Assembly (NCBI GenBank): GCA_014529385.2 | Contig: CM043966.1 | Span: forward strand, 36,990,739-37,054,738 | Reading direction: 5' to 3' | DNA: 64,000 nt | Origin: Adiantum capillus-veneris | Lineage: Eukaryota > Streptophyta > Polypodiopsida > Polypodiales > Pteridaceae | In this document: positions 10,335 through 21,802 of the stretch, in pieces | Numbering within the stretch: position 1 is the first letter of the stretch | How the letters are laid out: the number at the start of each line of letters is the position of its first letter | Program-made: the position numbers and the translations under genes | The notes under the pieces: model-generated | Database searches by the model: none | What the model was told of the DNA's origin: nothing | What the model saw: only the letters and a program-made list of their open reading frames with translations

Positions 10335-12189
10335 TTGGTGCCCCTATTGTTTGCCTTTCATGATGAGGTCATATGCGTTAGCCCTTGCGTTGAGGCCACA
10401 TGGTCTATCTTGCAAAGCCGCCTCTCATCACCACCTCCAAGGCATCAGATCGGACCCAACAACACAATGCAAGGAGGGAAAAAACCGCAACCAAAGTTGG
10501 AACAACAACCACATTTGCCTTATGATAATAGGGACATTGTGCATTATGTGCAATTGACAGAGTCACTCCTAACTCAATCGATTATGCCATCAACTGTTTA
10601 CTATGAGGAACCAGTCAAAATCCATGTGAGGGAGATAGAGGATATAACTTATGCCCTTGAAGAAATTCCATTATGGGCAAGCAGCAATGAAACCTTCATA
10701 TGTGGCTCAAACTATCAAAAATCAATTCACATTGGATGAAAACATGTTCATGTCATAGCAAACTGGAACTACAAGCCTAGGGGATAGCCCTAGGGTAGGC
10801 TGGCCAACGGAGGCACAAATAGAGGGCCCTTGTTATGAATGTGGAGGCAACCATTGGGCACGAGAGTGTCCACATAAAGGTCAACGATTTTTTTATAAAA
10901 TATTTGTGATAGTTGTGGGAAAGAACACTTGATCCAAAATTGATCAAAGAATTTTTACAATCCGGGGAAGGCCAATGTCAGCGTCATTGGAATTTTATTG
11001 TGCAGCAGTAAGGATCCGAGTCCAAGCCAACAATTCTAGTCAAAGTGGCGATTAGAGATCATGCTCAAGAAGCCGCAAAAATTCACCTGTAACAAACGAT
11101 TTGAAACTTCCCAAACAAACCAAATTTGAAAATGGGTCAATTAGGACTCAAAGAAAATCATGGAAAGCCAAACGGGGCAAAATAAAAGCAAAGAGGCTGA
11201 ACGGAAAAAAAGCTTTGGAAATTGAACCAAACAAAAGAACAACTTATACGTGAACAAGAGAGCAAGAAAAATGCAAAAGGGTCTAAAGAGTCCAAAACTG
11301 ACTCTGGTGGATCAATCTTAGTAAAAAAAGGTGAACAAGCATTTAGATGCAATACTACACGCCTATGAGCAAAGATTGAAGAACAACCAAGCATTGGAGC
11401 AAAGACTTTTGATATATCTGCATCTTGAATTTGAAATGAAATGGATGGAGATGTGCAAAAAACTTATACAAGCTACTCAAGCTCCGATACAGCCAAAAAG
11501 TTTGAAAACTCCTGAGCCAGTAGTTCATGAACCAGAAAAAGTAAAATCGGGGGCTTGTGAGAAAATTGACACATGCAAACAACTAAAAATCCAAGATTAT
11601 GCGATCGATGTGGGAGGGATCACCTGCTCATACATTCCACAGCAAAATCAAACCTACAAAAGAGGACAAGGGAGAACCATGGACTTTGAGGATTTTCACG
11701 AACACCACGAATGAGGCTAAATCCTAGGAGATGTAGCCAATTCCTGAAGTGGATAAACCATGGACACAATCACCGTGGGAAAGAATCAAAAATAGAAAAG
11801 ATAAAAGCACCACATTGCTATCGATGCCAATCCTTGAAATCCACATGGATATGAGATCTATCTGGGAGATAGTTACTCCTTGTATGGTGATGCAGGGATG
11901 GAGATTTCTACAGAGAGTAGAGAGGCGATCATAAGAACCTTACCATCTTTTATAGGGGAATATGAGACAAAATCTGAAGTGAAAAAGGTGCCATCACAAT
12001 GGAATTCTATTCCATGAGTGACAAATGCAAAGGGCTTGCATGATCTATTGTCTTCTCCTATAAGATGCAAAATCACTCTTGTGGAGATTCTAAAAATCAA
12101 ACCATACTTGTGGTGATAAATGAGCAAAAGTTTGGAAAAGAGGGGATGAAGATACATCCAAGAGATGAGCTCGTAGATGAAACAAAAAA
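10335..12189 (+). pseudogene. Ty3/gypsy element B, gag region (decayed)
   Basis: An open stretch (10335-10739) leads into a zinc knuckle CYECGGNHWAREC (10831-10869, CX2CX3HX4C). About 45 bp later a second knuckle CDSCGKEHLIQN lacks its last Cys because a TGA stands in that place. The same pair of knuckles with three-residue spacing occurs in the gag-pro element inserted into B (CYECGGPHRVAEC and CNRCGIDHLIAQC), so the two elements are related. Further right, a Lys/Glu-rich reading (11331-11714, 12065-12268) ends in PVNKVGNYCEGED, which corresponds to PVNKLGQYFEGDE upstream of the protease of the inserted element. Many stops and frame changes; no capsid core is recognisable. Confidence 0.65.
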
Positions 12190-12755
12190 ACCAAATCATT
12201 TTGAGAAACCCAAAGTAGAACCTGTCCCAGTGAATAAGGTAGGAAATTATTGTGAAGGAGAAGACTAAAACATCACCTTACCCCTGGAATACAAAGGAGT
12301 AATGATGATAGCAATAGTTGTTGACAGTGGGGCCGGAGTGACCATTTTTATGAAAGGAATTTGGGAAAAATGGGGCAAACCAATTCTTAGAAAAACGCGT
12401 ATGAAATTGCAACTAGCTAACAGGTATGTGGAGAAACCCTTAGGAATATTGGAACAAGTCATTGTATACTCATGTGGGATAGAATACGAACATACCTTTA
12501 TTGTAGTAGATTTCAATAAAGGCAACACCTTTGAAGTTATTTTGGAGCGACCATTTATGCGTCGGCTCAAGATGGTTCAAGATTGGGGTTATGACCATCT
12601 CTACTTACGGCACAAGGGAATCACAACCAAGGTTAACACAAAAGACCATAGGTATATGAACATAAACAGAACCCCTATAGAAGACTTTGCTATCACTATA
12701 GATGACATAACACAATTTCTTGCTTGGTTAGTGAAGGATGATCATATTTGGATGT
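12190..12755 (+). pseudogene. Ty3/gypsy element B, protease, interrupted by insertion
   Basis: The frame open from 12302 carries VVDSGAGVTIF (active-site Asp at 12323-12325), a flap-like LQLANRYVEKPLGIL, FIVVDFN, and ILERPFMRRLKMVQDWGYDHL. The last corresponds to the ILGRPF motif with Gly replaced by Glu. The frame is open until DDHIWM and is then cut by the LTR of the inserted element at 12756. The same frame resumes as WMCRASEFRS immediately after the insertion (22395), which shows where the target was hit. Confidence 0.8.
12751..12755 (+). repeat. target-site duplication GATGT, left copy
   Basis: GATGT directly precedes the TG of the 5' LTR and recurs directly after the inverted third LTR (22394-22398). 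Removing the block with one copy restores the reading frame of gypsy B. Confidence 0.85.
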
Positions 12756-13340
12756 TGTTAACCCTCACGGCTCACGGACACCCCATCACCTATGACGGAC
12801 GTGTATTATGTATTTGGTAGAGTCAGGTGCCGGGCTTGTTGGACCAATAGGAAAAGGGTAAGAGTGATCGCCGATGAGAGGCGCACTCTAACTGGGACAT
12901 TCAAGGGATTAGTTGGCTAAGCATGGGCGCCCAAGTGTGAATGGGGTGAACTCATATAAAAGCCAACTAAACCTAAAATTCACTTATTCTCTCATTTGTG
13001 CAATAGGAGAGTGCTCTTGCTCCATCTCCATCTCCATCTTCTTCTTCTTCACCTCCTTGTGTGTGTGTGTATGTGAGAGAGAGAGAGAGGGAGAGTGTGT
13101 GTGCGATCGAGCATTACGAAGTCACGACGGCGGCGAAGCGGTTGAGCGCGGCACGACTGTAGCTTCTTCTTCATCGCGGCGAGGAATCCACCACGAAGGC
13201 GAGCGTAGAGCGGTGAGTGACACACCCTTTGCTCTCTTGAGCTTGCTAGTTTAGGCTTGTTGTGTGCTTGGAGCCATTTGTGGCTCGCACACGGTGTATC
13301 GGCAAGTCCCTTGCTTCGACAGTGCGGCAAGGAGCGCACA
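12756..13340 (+). repeat. 5' LTR of the gag-pro element
   Basis: It starts TGTTAACCC, ends GCGCACA, and is 585 bp long. It contains a TATA box (12955-12961), a pyrimidine-rich CCATCT/CTT tract, (TG)6 at 13059-13070 and a GA run at 13075-13090. Its limits are confirmed by the PBS four bases after the end and by the copies at 21198 and 21803. Reading frames inside it are by-products of the LTR and not genes. Confidence 0.9.
12955..12961 (+). promoter_or_regulatory. TATA box of the LTR promoter
   Basis: TATAAAA lies about 200 bp into the LTR and is conserved in the other copies (21397-21403 and, inverted, in 21803-22393). Transcription would start about 30 bp downstream, marking the U3/R border. 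Confidence 0.7.
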
Positions 13341-13344
13341 TTTT

Positions 13345-13362
13345 TGGCGCCGCTGCCGGGGA
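13345..13362 (+). other. primer-binding site, TGGCGCCGCTGCCGGGGA
   Basis: This 18-mer follows the LTR end after TTTT. It differs in one base from the TGGCGCCGTTGCCGGGGA site of plant Athila/Tat-type Ty3 elements, which is generally matched to tRNA-Asp. The tRNA identity is from general knowledge and was not tested here. Confidence 0.85.
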
Positions 13363-14160
13363 AATGCCCTACACTAAGCTCGGTTAAGCACTTTACGCTT
13401 TCTTGTGATGCAATTTCAATTGAAGGATTTGTGAAGAAGGAAGGTGTGGTTGTGTGGAGAAGATTTTTGTTACACTGTACTGTCTTTTTTGTTTTCTGTA
13501 AAGAAGGAGTTACAATTTTTTTGCAATGTACTGTTAGAATTAAGGTATTAGCTATGGAATGTTAGTTCTGTAAGGTTCAATGTTAGTTCTGTAAGGTTAG
13601 TTTTGTAGATCTGTTAGCTACTGTAGTACTGTGTAAATAGTGTTAGAGAGTGTGTGGCAGTATCTCTATTAGCTGTAAGTAGATAAGTTAGGTGTAGGTT
13701 AAGTGTGTGTGTGCGCGCATACGCGACGACTTTTAAAAAAAAAAAAAATCTTAAAAAAAAGAAAAAAAAGAAAAGAAGGATCGAGCTGGGGATCATTCCC
13801 CAAGCCCAAGCTCAAACCCAGACCTCAGTCCTCAGTTTTAAAATATAGTTTATACACCTTTTTATATTTAAAAACTATTTTTAGGATTTCGAGGACTATA
13901 AAGACTATTTTTAGGATTTCGAGGGCTTCACGTAGCCGAATAGGGAGCTGTAAAGCACGGCACGTTCCTTTAGCCAAAACGCTCGTCTTGAGCTATTACA
14001 TGCCATATTTTGTGGCTTGGTTACAAAAAATAACCAAGAATAACGAAAAACTTGGGTTATAAACACCTTAAAAAAAAAAAAAGACTAAGTGAGCGGCCTT
14101 CACGGGCACTCACCAATGCGCTTAGAGTGTGGAGGTCACATGTACCTACGCTCTGGATGA
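13363..14160 (+). other. leader of the gag-pro element
   Basis: About 800 bp between PBS and the gag frame with no protein recognised. It contains an A-rich tract (13735-13780) and two near-identical words TTTTTAGGATTTCGAGG (about 13878 and 13908). An in-frame TGA at 14158-14160 closes the long gag frame on its left. Confidence 0.7.
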
Positions 14161-17100
14161 GTGTTAGAGCACGAGCATATTGGTAGTGCCTCCATTTACG
14201 CTGGCACCCATTATTCCTCCACCCTAGGTTCTGGACCTTCGGCCGGGACTCAAGGTAGCGCGAACCAAGATCCTCATATCGCGTCTAGTGATTCTTCCTT
14301 TGACTACGAAGTCATGGAGGGGTATCCTACACCAAACCCTGATAGTTCAAGTCAAGACATGCATGCCATGGGCCCACGGCACGGGTCCAGCGTGTTTAGC
14401 CGCTTAAAAGAGACCCTTAGTAGAGCTACTCGCTCCGAACATGCGGTTAATGAAATAAATGAAGGGAGTGGGGAAGTAAATTCGTCATTCATGCCTAAAA
14501 TAGACCCTATGCTTCTTGAGAGTGTGCATGTGAATGTTCCATCCACTGCACCTCCTGATCCTTTAGGACTATCTCCCTCTGAGGTTCTACTACACGATGG
14601 TAGGAGTCTTGCCGAAGTGCAAGAGATCGAACGCTATTCTCAAGCAACAAGGGAGAGGGAAATTGAGAACCTACGAAGGCTAGAACAAAGTCGAGCCCTG
14701 AAAGCAAAGGCTCCTATGACAACAATCATGCCAATCAAGAAACCGAGTGCTCCCAAGGTAGCAGTCACGGAGGGGCAAGCGATGGGGAGCAATAATGCTT
14801 CCACCTTGAGGGAAACCTCTAGCACGCCAGGCCTAGATGGGATATTCCTAAACGAAAATTGGGAGTATGACCTACAAGCGGAAGCTTTAACTGATCGGCA
14901 CATAGGACACACCTATCATGTGGGTTGGTTAGATGTTCTACAATCCACATCGGGTGCTACTAGCATAGATGAGCAACAACAGAAAGTCTGTGATGTCCTC
15001 CATAGGATTGTCGAGTTAGAAAGACAGAACACAGGGATCAACATGCCTTCAACAGGCCTAATGAGATTCTTGGATGCGAGAAAGGCCAACCAACCAACTC
15101 TATCACAAATGGAGACTCCCTCAGTGAGCCCCATTGATCCTCCATATGTTGTTTCACCAGGAGCCTCAGTACAATCTGAGCCCACAAGTGACAGCTTTAC
15201 CTTCCCAGATCTAGCTCATCTTTCTCTTAATGACACTACGGCTACCATGCATATCCCAGTGGTGAGCATGACAAGAAGTACACCATGGAGTTCATTTGTT
15301 AATACTGCGCCGATGCCTAGTAGCACAGTGCCCCCAACTATACCTACATGTATGTATCAATCATGTGCACCTGTCGTACCTCAGCCTCATGTAGCTCCTA
15401 CACCTCCGATTATTCCAAGAGATTACAATCCACAATGGCATTATCCAAGCTCTTATACAAGTGGAGCCATGCCATTTAATAATAACATGCCATATTAGGC
15501 ACCCCCTATGCCTAGGGCCACGCCTGTAAACTTTGGACCACCGTCTGGTACACCACCATACGAAATATGGGACCCAAGAGCCGCGCGTATGCCAAGGCCA
15601 AGGCCAACTCCCATCTCACATGTGGTTCCAGGAGCACATACACCCATTATACCTGCTCAAATAGGAGATTTGACAGCATTTGCTCAAACTATCGGTCGCT
15701 CTATTGCGGAAAACATGCGTAGTGCACCTGATAGAGAGCCTAGGAGCAAGGCAGTTCAAGTAGCTAAGCTCACACAGAAATTCAGTGGAGACGGAGATGC
15801 TAGAAAGCATATGGAAGTCTTTGAACATGTGTGCGATTCCTTGGAAGAGCACAATGAGCTACATAAGTGTAAGGCTTTGAGTTTGACCCTAAGCGGAAAG
15901 GCTGGAGATTGGTATAGAACCTTAAGAGTAGAAGAGAAAACGATCTACTCTACTCTTAGGAGACTGTTCTTAAAAGAATACATACGAGAGGGAGTACTTT
16001 GGGGTGTAGCCTCTCAGCTCCAGAAAGCCCAACAAGAAGAAGGTGAATGCGTGAGAGACTTCATTAGTCGCCTAAAGAATTTGAATTCTCGATGCAATCC
16101 AAACGAGCGATTCAAAAACAACCAATTGCTTGATAGATTCATTAGGGGACTACGACATGAAAGTATCTATAATGGCCTAGTCATTAGAGGTATTACTACT
16201 TGGGAAGCAGTCACCATGAATGCAATCCAATTGGAGGATAATTTAATGATTGCAGGAGAAAGAGTGTCGGCCGAGCCGAAGTCTAGTACCTCGCAAGCGT
16301 CAGGGCATGAGCCAATGAAGATAAAGCCAATCGTGAAAGAGCAAATGATATCTGAGATGACTTTGGCAGATCTCACCAAGGCCATCCAAGAAAGCCTTAG
16401 GGGTAATCGTGCTCCACAAAACACTCATATGTATCCAAGAAGGGAGCAACAATGGTGCTCAATTTGCTTGGGCCCACATACTACGAGTGAATGCCCTACT
16501 TTCAGAGTAAAGTTTAACGGGACTTGTAACGCGTGTGGTAGGTATGGCCATCAAGTGAAGGATTGCCTAATGCTTAAACGCATCATGGAAAATAGACCGC
16601 CTATAGCTTGGGCAGACTCACCTCGAGTTCCTGCATTGATGCCTACCCCGCCCATGGAGCAACAGTTGCCATTACAGCACATGGTCCCTAGAACCCAAAA
16701 TGTGGTCCAAACCACACCGTTGCCACCTCCAGTGCTAGGACCGCAACCCCCTCATCCAAGAGTTACACCTATGAACCAAATAGGTTGCGAGTCATCTAGT
16801 ACTTATGTAGATTGCGAAGAGGACATAGACTCTAGTAGCACCTATGGAGTCGACATGCTTGAGGAGTGTCCCATGTACTATATGGAAGACCATTGGGGAC
16901 AAATCAAACCGGTATATCAAGCTATTGCGCTAGCAGCAAGAGGTCAAAACATTAATAGTTTTGCTAGGAGACCACCTCTTCAGTGCTACGAATGTGGTGG
17001 ACCACATCGAGTAGCTGAGTGCCCCATTAGAATGCAAAAGAATGCTGCACTAATGCAAACAAGTCAAGGGAGTGCATTGGCAATGCCAATACTCACTTGT

Positions 17101-19479
17101 AATCGTTGTGGCATAGATCATTTGATCGCACAGTGTCCTAACAATCCAAACGCACCAAAAATCACACCATTGAACATAATAGAGATTGTTGATGGAACAC
17201 CACCAACTATAAACATAGTACCAGTAAACGCACTCACACGGTCGATGCTCCAAAAGCAAAATTACATCCTCGAAGAGAGAGATGCTGCATCCATTGGCCG
17301 AGCGAGAAAGAAGAAAACACGAAGAAAGAAATCCCTTAATGCTTCTAGCTCAAAACCTAGTTCAAAGACTAACATAGGGACAGGAGAGGATCCCGTGTAT
17401 ATGAATGACCCTGAGGATGACTCAGATTCGATAGTGACCACGGAGACCAAAACCGTTACTACAAAGGAAAAGGCCAGTGAGGAGGATCACGAGAGGGAAT
17501 TACGACGAACACCAAAAGAGTATTCAAAGTTAAACCACCCAGTTGCGAGCCCCCAAGATAAGCCACGAGACACAAAAAATGAGGATTGCAAGAGAAAGAT
17601 TGGGACCTATCCAAACCCAACAGTGGAAATTGAACGAGTCCAACAACTGAGGGGTTTGGTGGAAGAAACTCAACGAAAATTAGAACCTGAACCCAAACAT
17701 ATCCAGATGTCGGACACAGTGTTTCCCACACAAGTTCAACCTCACAAGAACTACAGGCCGTTAGCTATACCCAGTATCATTCGGGAAGAGAGTGAGGGTA
17801 GGACATCTGAAAGTGGACACACACCTTTCCTACTAGAGAGAATGTTCAATGAGGGAATGCCCGACCCCCTTGAGGAAGTGGAGATTCCATCTTCACCATT
17901 CTCTTGTCAGGGTCCTACGTCCCACAAGATGCCATTAAATGTTGCCAAGCTGATGGATTTTATGTCCTCAGAAACACGTACGACTATCATATCTAAGTTA
18001 TACGGAGATCCAGAATTATTCCTAGCACTGCGAGCGCTTCTCAATGGAGAATTACAGGCCGGATTACCACAATTTGCATATATGAACAAACCTGACTCGG
18101 TGATGAATGATGAGGAACATTTAGCACCACCATCTGACCTAGCGGGACATGAATCTATAATTGAAATACCCGTTAACAAGTTGGGGCAATACTTTGAAGG
18201 TGATGAATCTAATGCTACTCTACCAATCACTACTAAAGGATTAACTGTAAAGGGGGTCCTTGACGGTGGTGCGGGAGTCAGCATGGTGACAAAGAGTTGT
18301 TGGGAGTCTATGGGGCGACCTCACCTTGAAGCCACAAGCGTAGTGGTAAAAATGGCTAATGGATCTATTGTTACGCCTATTGGAATGCTAAAGGATCTCA
18401 GGATCAAGGTCTTGGGACACAAGGTAAGGTAGACTTTCATTGTTATGGATTTTTCCAAGCATCCTATGTCATTTGAGATGATCTTAGGGCGTCCATTCAT
18501 GAGGGAAGCAAAAATGGTGCATGACTGGTCCAAAAACCACGTCTACTTACAATTCCAAGACTCTGTCATTCGAGTTGATATTTTAAGTGGTCGAACGCAT
18601 CCTCTAGGAAATAAATTCATCATTGATAATCGATTAGACACAACAATTCACTCAGCTCCATTACAGTATTGTTACACATGTAACGAAGACACGGATATTG
18701 GGGAGAACTCTCCTTATATGGATATCCTACCCGGAATGGCTGAGTCAGACAATGTCGATTGGGTACACCTAGCGGCGACCATAGATACTTGGGGAAATAG
18801 GGGGACGACCTGGGTAACACCTGAGGGGGATGAAATGCCAGTACCCTTAAATATGCTACAAGCTATTCATATAGCTTCTGACAAAACTCATTCTAATATA
18901 ACGAAGAAAACATACAAGTGGGTCCCTAAAGCTTCTTTAGAGACCATAGCTAGTGCTAAAAAACAAAAGCCTTGTAAGAAACGTCCCACTTGCTCCAAGA
19001 AAAGTAAGAAAATGTTGCGATGGATACCTAAACGACTATTGGAAGCCCAAGGCTACTATCACGGAAATGATCAAATCTGGGTGCCAAAACGTAGATTGTG
19101 TTCTTACCTGTCACCTGAACCATGTGAGCTGAATCCTGTGGCTCCAAAACGAATCAATGATCGTGGAAAGAAAAAAATCACAGAATGCTACACATCCACT
19201 CCAGAGCTAGTTTGGGTACCGAAGAAAGAACAATTTGTTCCACCTAGCTCAGGAAGGGGGGAGTCCCATGAAGCTTCTAGCTCCTCATATAATGCATCCA
19301 TAGAGGTAAAACCTTCTCCAAAGTCTCCACCTACAATAGTAGACCTCCATGAAGCTACAAAGAAATCCACACTTCCCAGTATTCAAGAATCACCTGATGA
19401 ACCACTTCAAGTTCGATCATGGGAAAGTACCTTACCACCCTTGCAACTTGATGAGGCACCTAAGGTAAGAGAAAACTAA
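14161..19479 (+). pseudogene. gag-protease polyprotein frame with two TAG codons
   Basis: One frame of 1773 codons is interrupted only by TAG at 15496-15498 and 18430-18432. It opens without an early ATG; the first in-frame ATG is at 14314. Capsid-like retrotrans_gag core: about residues 92-250 of the middle segment (15780-16260, FSGDGDARKHMEVFE .. GDWYRTL .. FIRGLRHESI). Four zinc knuckles follow, at about 16456, 16525, 16984 and 17098 (three with CX2CX3HX4C, one with CX2CX4HX4C). The protease has DGGAGV (Asp 18262-18264), where most retropepsins have D-(S/T)-G, and MILGRPFM. After it comes a Lys-rich tail with four W(V/I)PK motifs. The second TAG replaces a Val codon of the sister copy; the first could come from CAG. 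Either the stops are mutations or the protein needs amber read-through. Confidence 0.85.
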
Positions 19480-21184
19480 TGGCAAAAATCCTCACCTATT
19501 ACCAACTGGAACAATTGGTTTCAAAGGGTGACAAGCTCATTTCAAACGGTATGATCTACCCAAGGAAGGGGGGAGTGTTTGCTGACAGTCATCATTCATT
19601 TGTTTCCCTCTCAACCTTTTTCCTTGACCTCTCAATATCCCAATCTTAGGGAATGTATATATATAGCCTTATACTCACAAAAAACAAAAAAATAAAGAGC
19701 AAGAGCAATTAGCAAACGAGTATGCACAATAAAAGTCAAAACATTGACCCATACCTACACATTTACATCCGGTACACTGAAACAGAAACCTATGTCATTA
19801 AACACCTTTGATCCTCATCACTCGCGTGATGGAGGGTAGGTAAGATTAGTACAATAGGAGTGTTTTTGTTTTAGAGTTGAGTGATTAGCAAAGTTCCTTC
19901 TTCCCACTGATGTGCCTCCTAGAGGTATTCTTTGTGTTTCTTAGTGTGTACAGGAACGTGTTGCTGTGGCTAGGATTTGGACCTGCATAGAATCTTTCTC
20001 TCATTCACACTTCAAATCAAGCGCGACCATCAACACAAACAGGTGTTTCTTGTCCATTAGCATTGCCCCTTATCTTTTTTGATTCTATGTTTCTCTACTT
20101 TGATTGTGATTGGTAGCATAATATTCACTGCATTTGCTTAGTATCAAACATTTAATTCAATGTAATTTTTTGTCATAATCACTTGTCTAGGTTTAAAAAT
20201 CAAGTAGTCCGACTAAGTTAGTTTGACCAAGTTAGGTGTTAGAGATCTTCTCTTAATACCATGGGGAATGCCTTCCTAATAATTAATGGTTACTTAGGTT
20301 CTTAATCCGTTTTAGGCAACATTGTGTGAAATGTACTAGGGCTTTCTAGTGGGCTTGACCCTATTGACCTTTAGCTTAAGTAGTATAAAGGGAGTTTACT
20401 AGTGTGATGAGCCTGGGGAGGTGTATCAGTGTTATATGACCCCCCAAAGTTACAAAATTAAAATGATGAAAATGAACAAACAAAAAATCAAAGTGCCACA
20501 TTGTAAAATCTTAAGCTGGAAGAGAAATCTCAGCTTGATTGGGTACTTCACTCACATGTATTGCCTATGGTACTAGAGCCCTAGAGGTTCCCAGTATGGG
20601 CGCTTTTTCTTGAAAAGCAAAAAACCCAAGGCATACAAAATAAGCACACACATCAAAATTGAATCACTGTGAAAAGAATTTGGGGGGTCAAAGAAAAAGT
20701 AATCAGTCAGGCGATGATTTCATGAGAAATTCCTTTTATGGTAGCTTAACTACAAGGTCTTCTAGATATAGCCTCTAGTCAGCCCTCGAACATGAATACT
20801 TGGCTCTCGCGATTAAAAAACTTAATTGACCACAGAAAATTAAGAAGCTTACCCATGGTATTAATATTCGATCTCTAGTGCCTTTCGACCGTCAAATTAG
20901 CGACCCTAGACTTGTTTAATTTTTTACCTTTACATCTGTTTATGCATTTGATTACATTGCAATTTAATGTTCATTGCTGACAAATTGTTTGAAATTCTTT
21001 TACCAATCAATTTGTCTATCTAAAACTGCATATGCTTTTTAATCACTTATGAGAATGCAATTACTGTGCCAATGTTGTTTGATTTTGCAGTGACTGAAGA
21101 AGGCTAAGGACATTCATCTCAAATGCTCTTCCACCTCGACGAACGAGCTTCAACTCAATAGCTTCCGAGGATGGAATCTACATC
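19480..21184 (+). other. 3' noncoding region of the gag-pro element
   Basis: About 1.7 kb between the polyprotein stop and the polypurine tract with no coding signal. Large parts recur in the second copy (30532-32110, inverted), including a segment around GACCCCCCAAAG near 20440 and one around TTTGGGGGGTCAAAG near 20680. Those two words are themselves inversely repeated. Conservation of noncoding sequence in a non-autonomous element suggests cis-acting function such as packaging or 3' processing. Confidence 0.65.
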
Positions 21185-21197
21185 AAGAAGGGGGGCA
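21185..21197 (+). other. polypurine tract
   Basis: AAGAAGGGGGGCA directly precedes the TG of the 3' LTR, the expected primer for plus-strand DNA synthesis. The second copy has the corresponding GGAAGGGGGGCA (inverted, 30518-30531). Confidence 0.85.
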
Positions 21198-21498
21198 TGT
21201 TAACCCTCACGGCTCACGGACACCCCATCATCTACGACGGACGTGTATTATGTATTTGGTAGAGTCAGGTACCGGGCTTGTCGGACCAATAGGAAAAGGG
21301 TAAGAGTGATCGCCGATGAGAGGCGCACTCTAACTGGGACATTCAAGGGATTAGTTGGCTAAGCATGGGCGCCCAAGTGTGAATGGGGTGAGCTCATATA
21401 AAAGCCAACTAAACCTAAAATTCACTTATTCTCTCATTTGTGCAATAGGAGAGTGCTCTTGATCCATCTCCATCTCCATCTTCTTCTTCTTCACCTCC

Positions 21499-21547
<49 letters not shown>

Positions 21548-21802
21548 AGAGAGAGCGAGAGGGAGAGTGTGTGTGCGATCGAGCATTACGAAGGCACGAC
21601 GGCGGCGAAGCGGTTGAGCGCGGCACGACTGCAGCTTCTTCTTCATCGCGGCGAGGAATCCACCACGAAGGCGAGCGTAGAGCGGTGAGTGACACACCCT
21701 TTGCTCTCTTGAGCTTGCTAGTTTAGGCTTGTTGTGTGCTTGGAGCCATTTGTGGCTCGCACAAGGTGTATCAGCAAGTCCCTTGCTTCGACAGTGCGGC
21801 AA
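21198..21802 (+). repeat. 3' LTR of the gag-pro element, lacking its last 10 bp
   Basis: It matches the 5' LTR throughout, with an expanded GT tract (21501-21542, 21 units against 6). It ends at GTGCGGCAA where the 5' LTR continues GGAGCGCACA. The missing end is directly replaced by the start of the inverted LTR. Confidence 0.9.

Noticed and set aside
12913-13565. Frames of 96-131 codons inside the LTRs (also 21.4-22.2 kb and 29.8-30.4 kb)
   Set aside because: They recur because the LTR recurs. Frames differ between copies through microsatellite length, and no conserved domain is seen.
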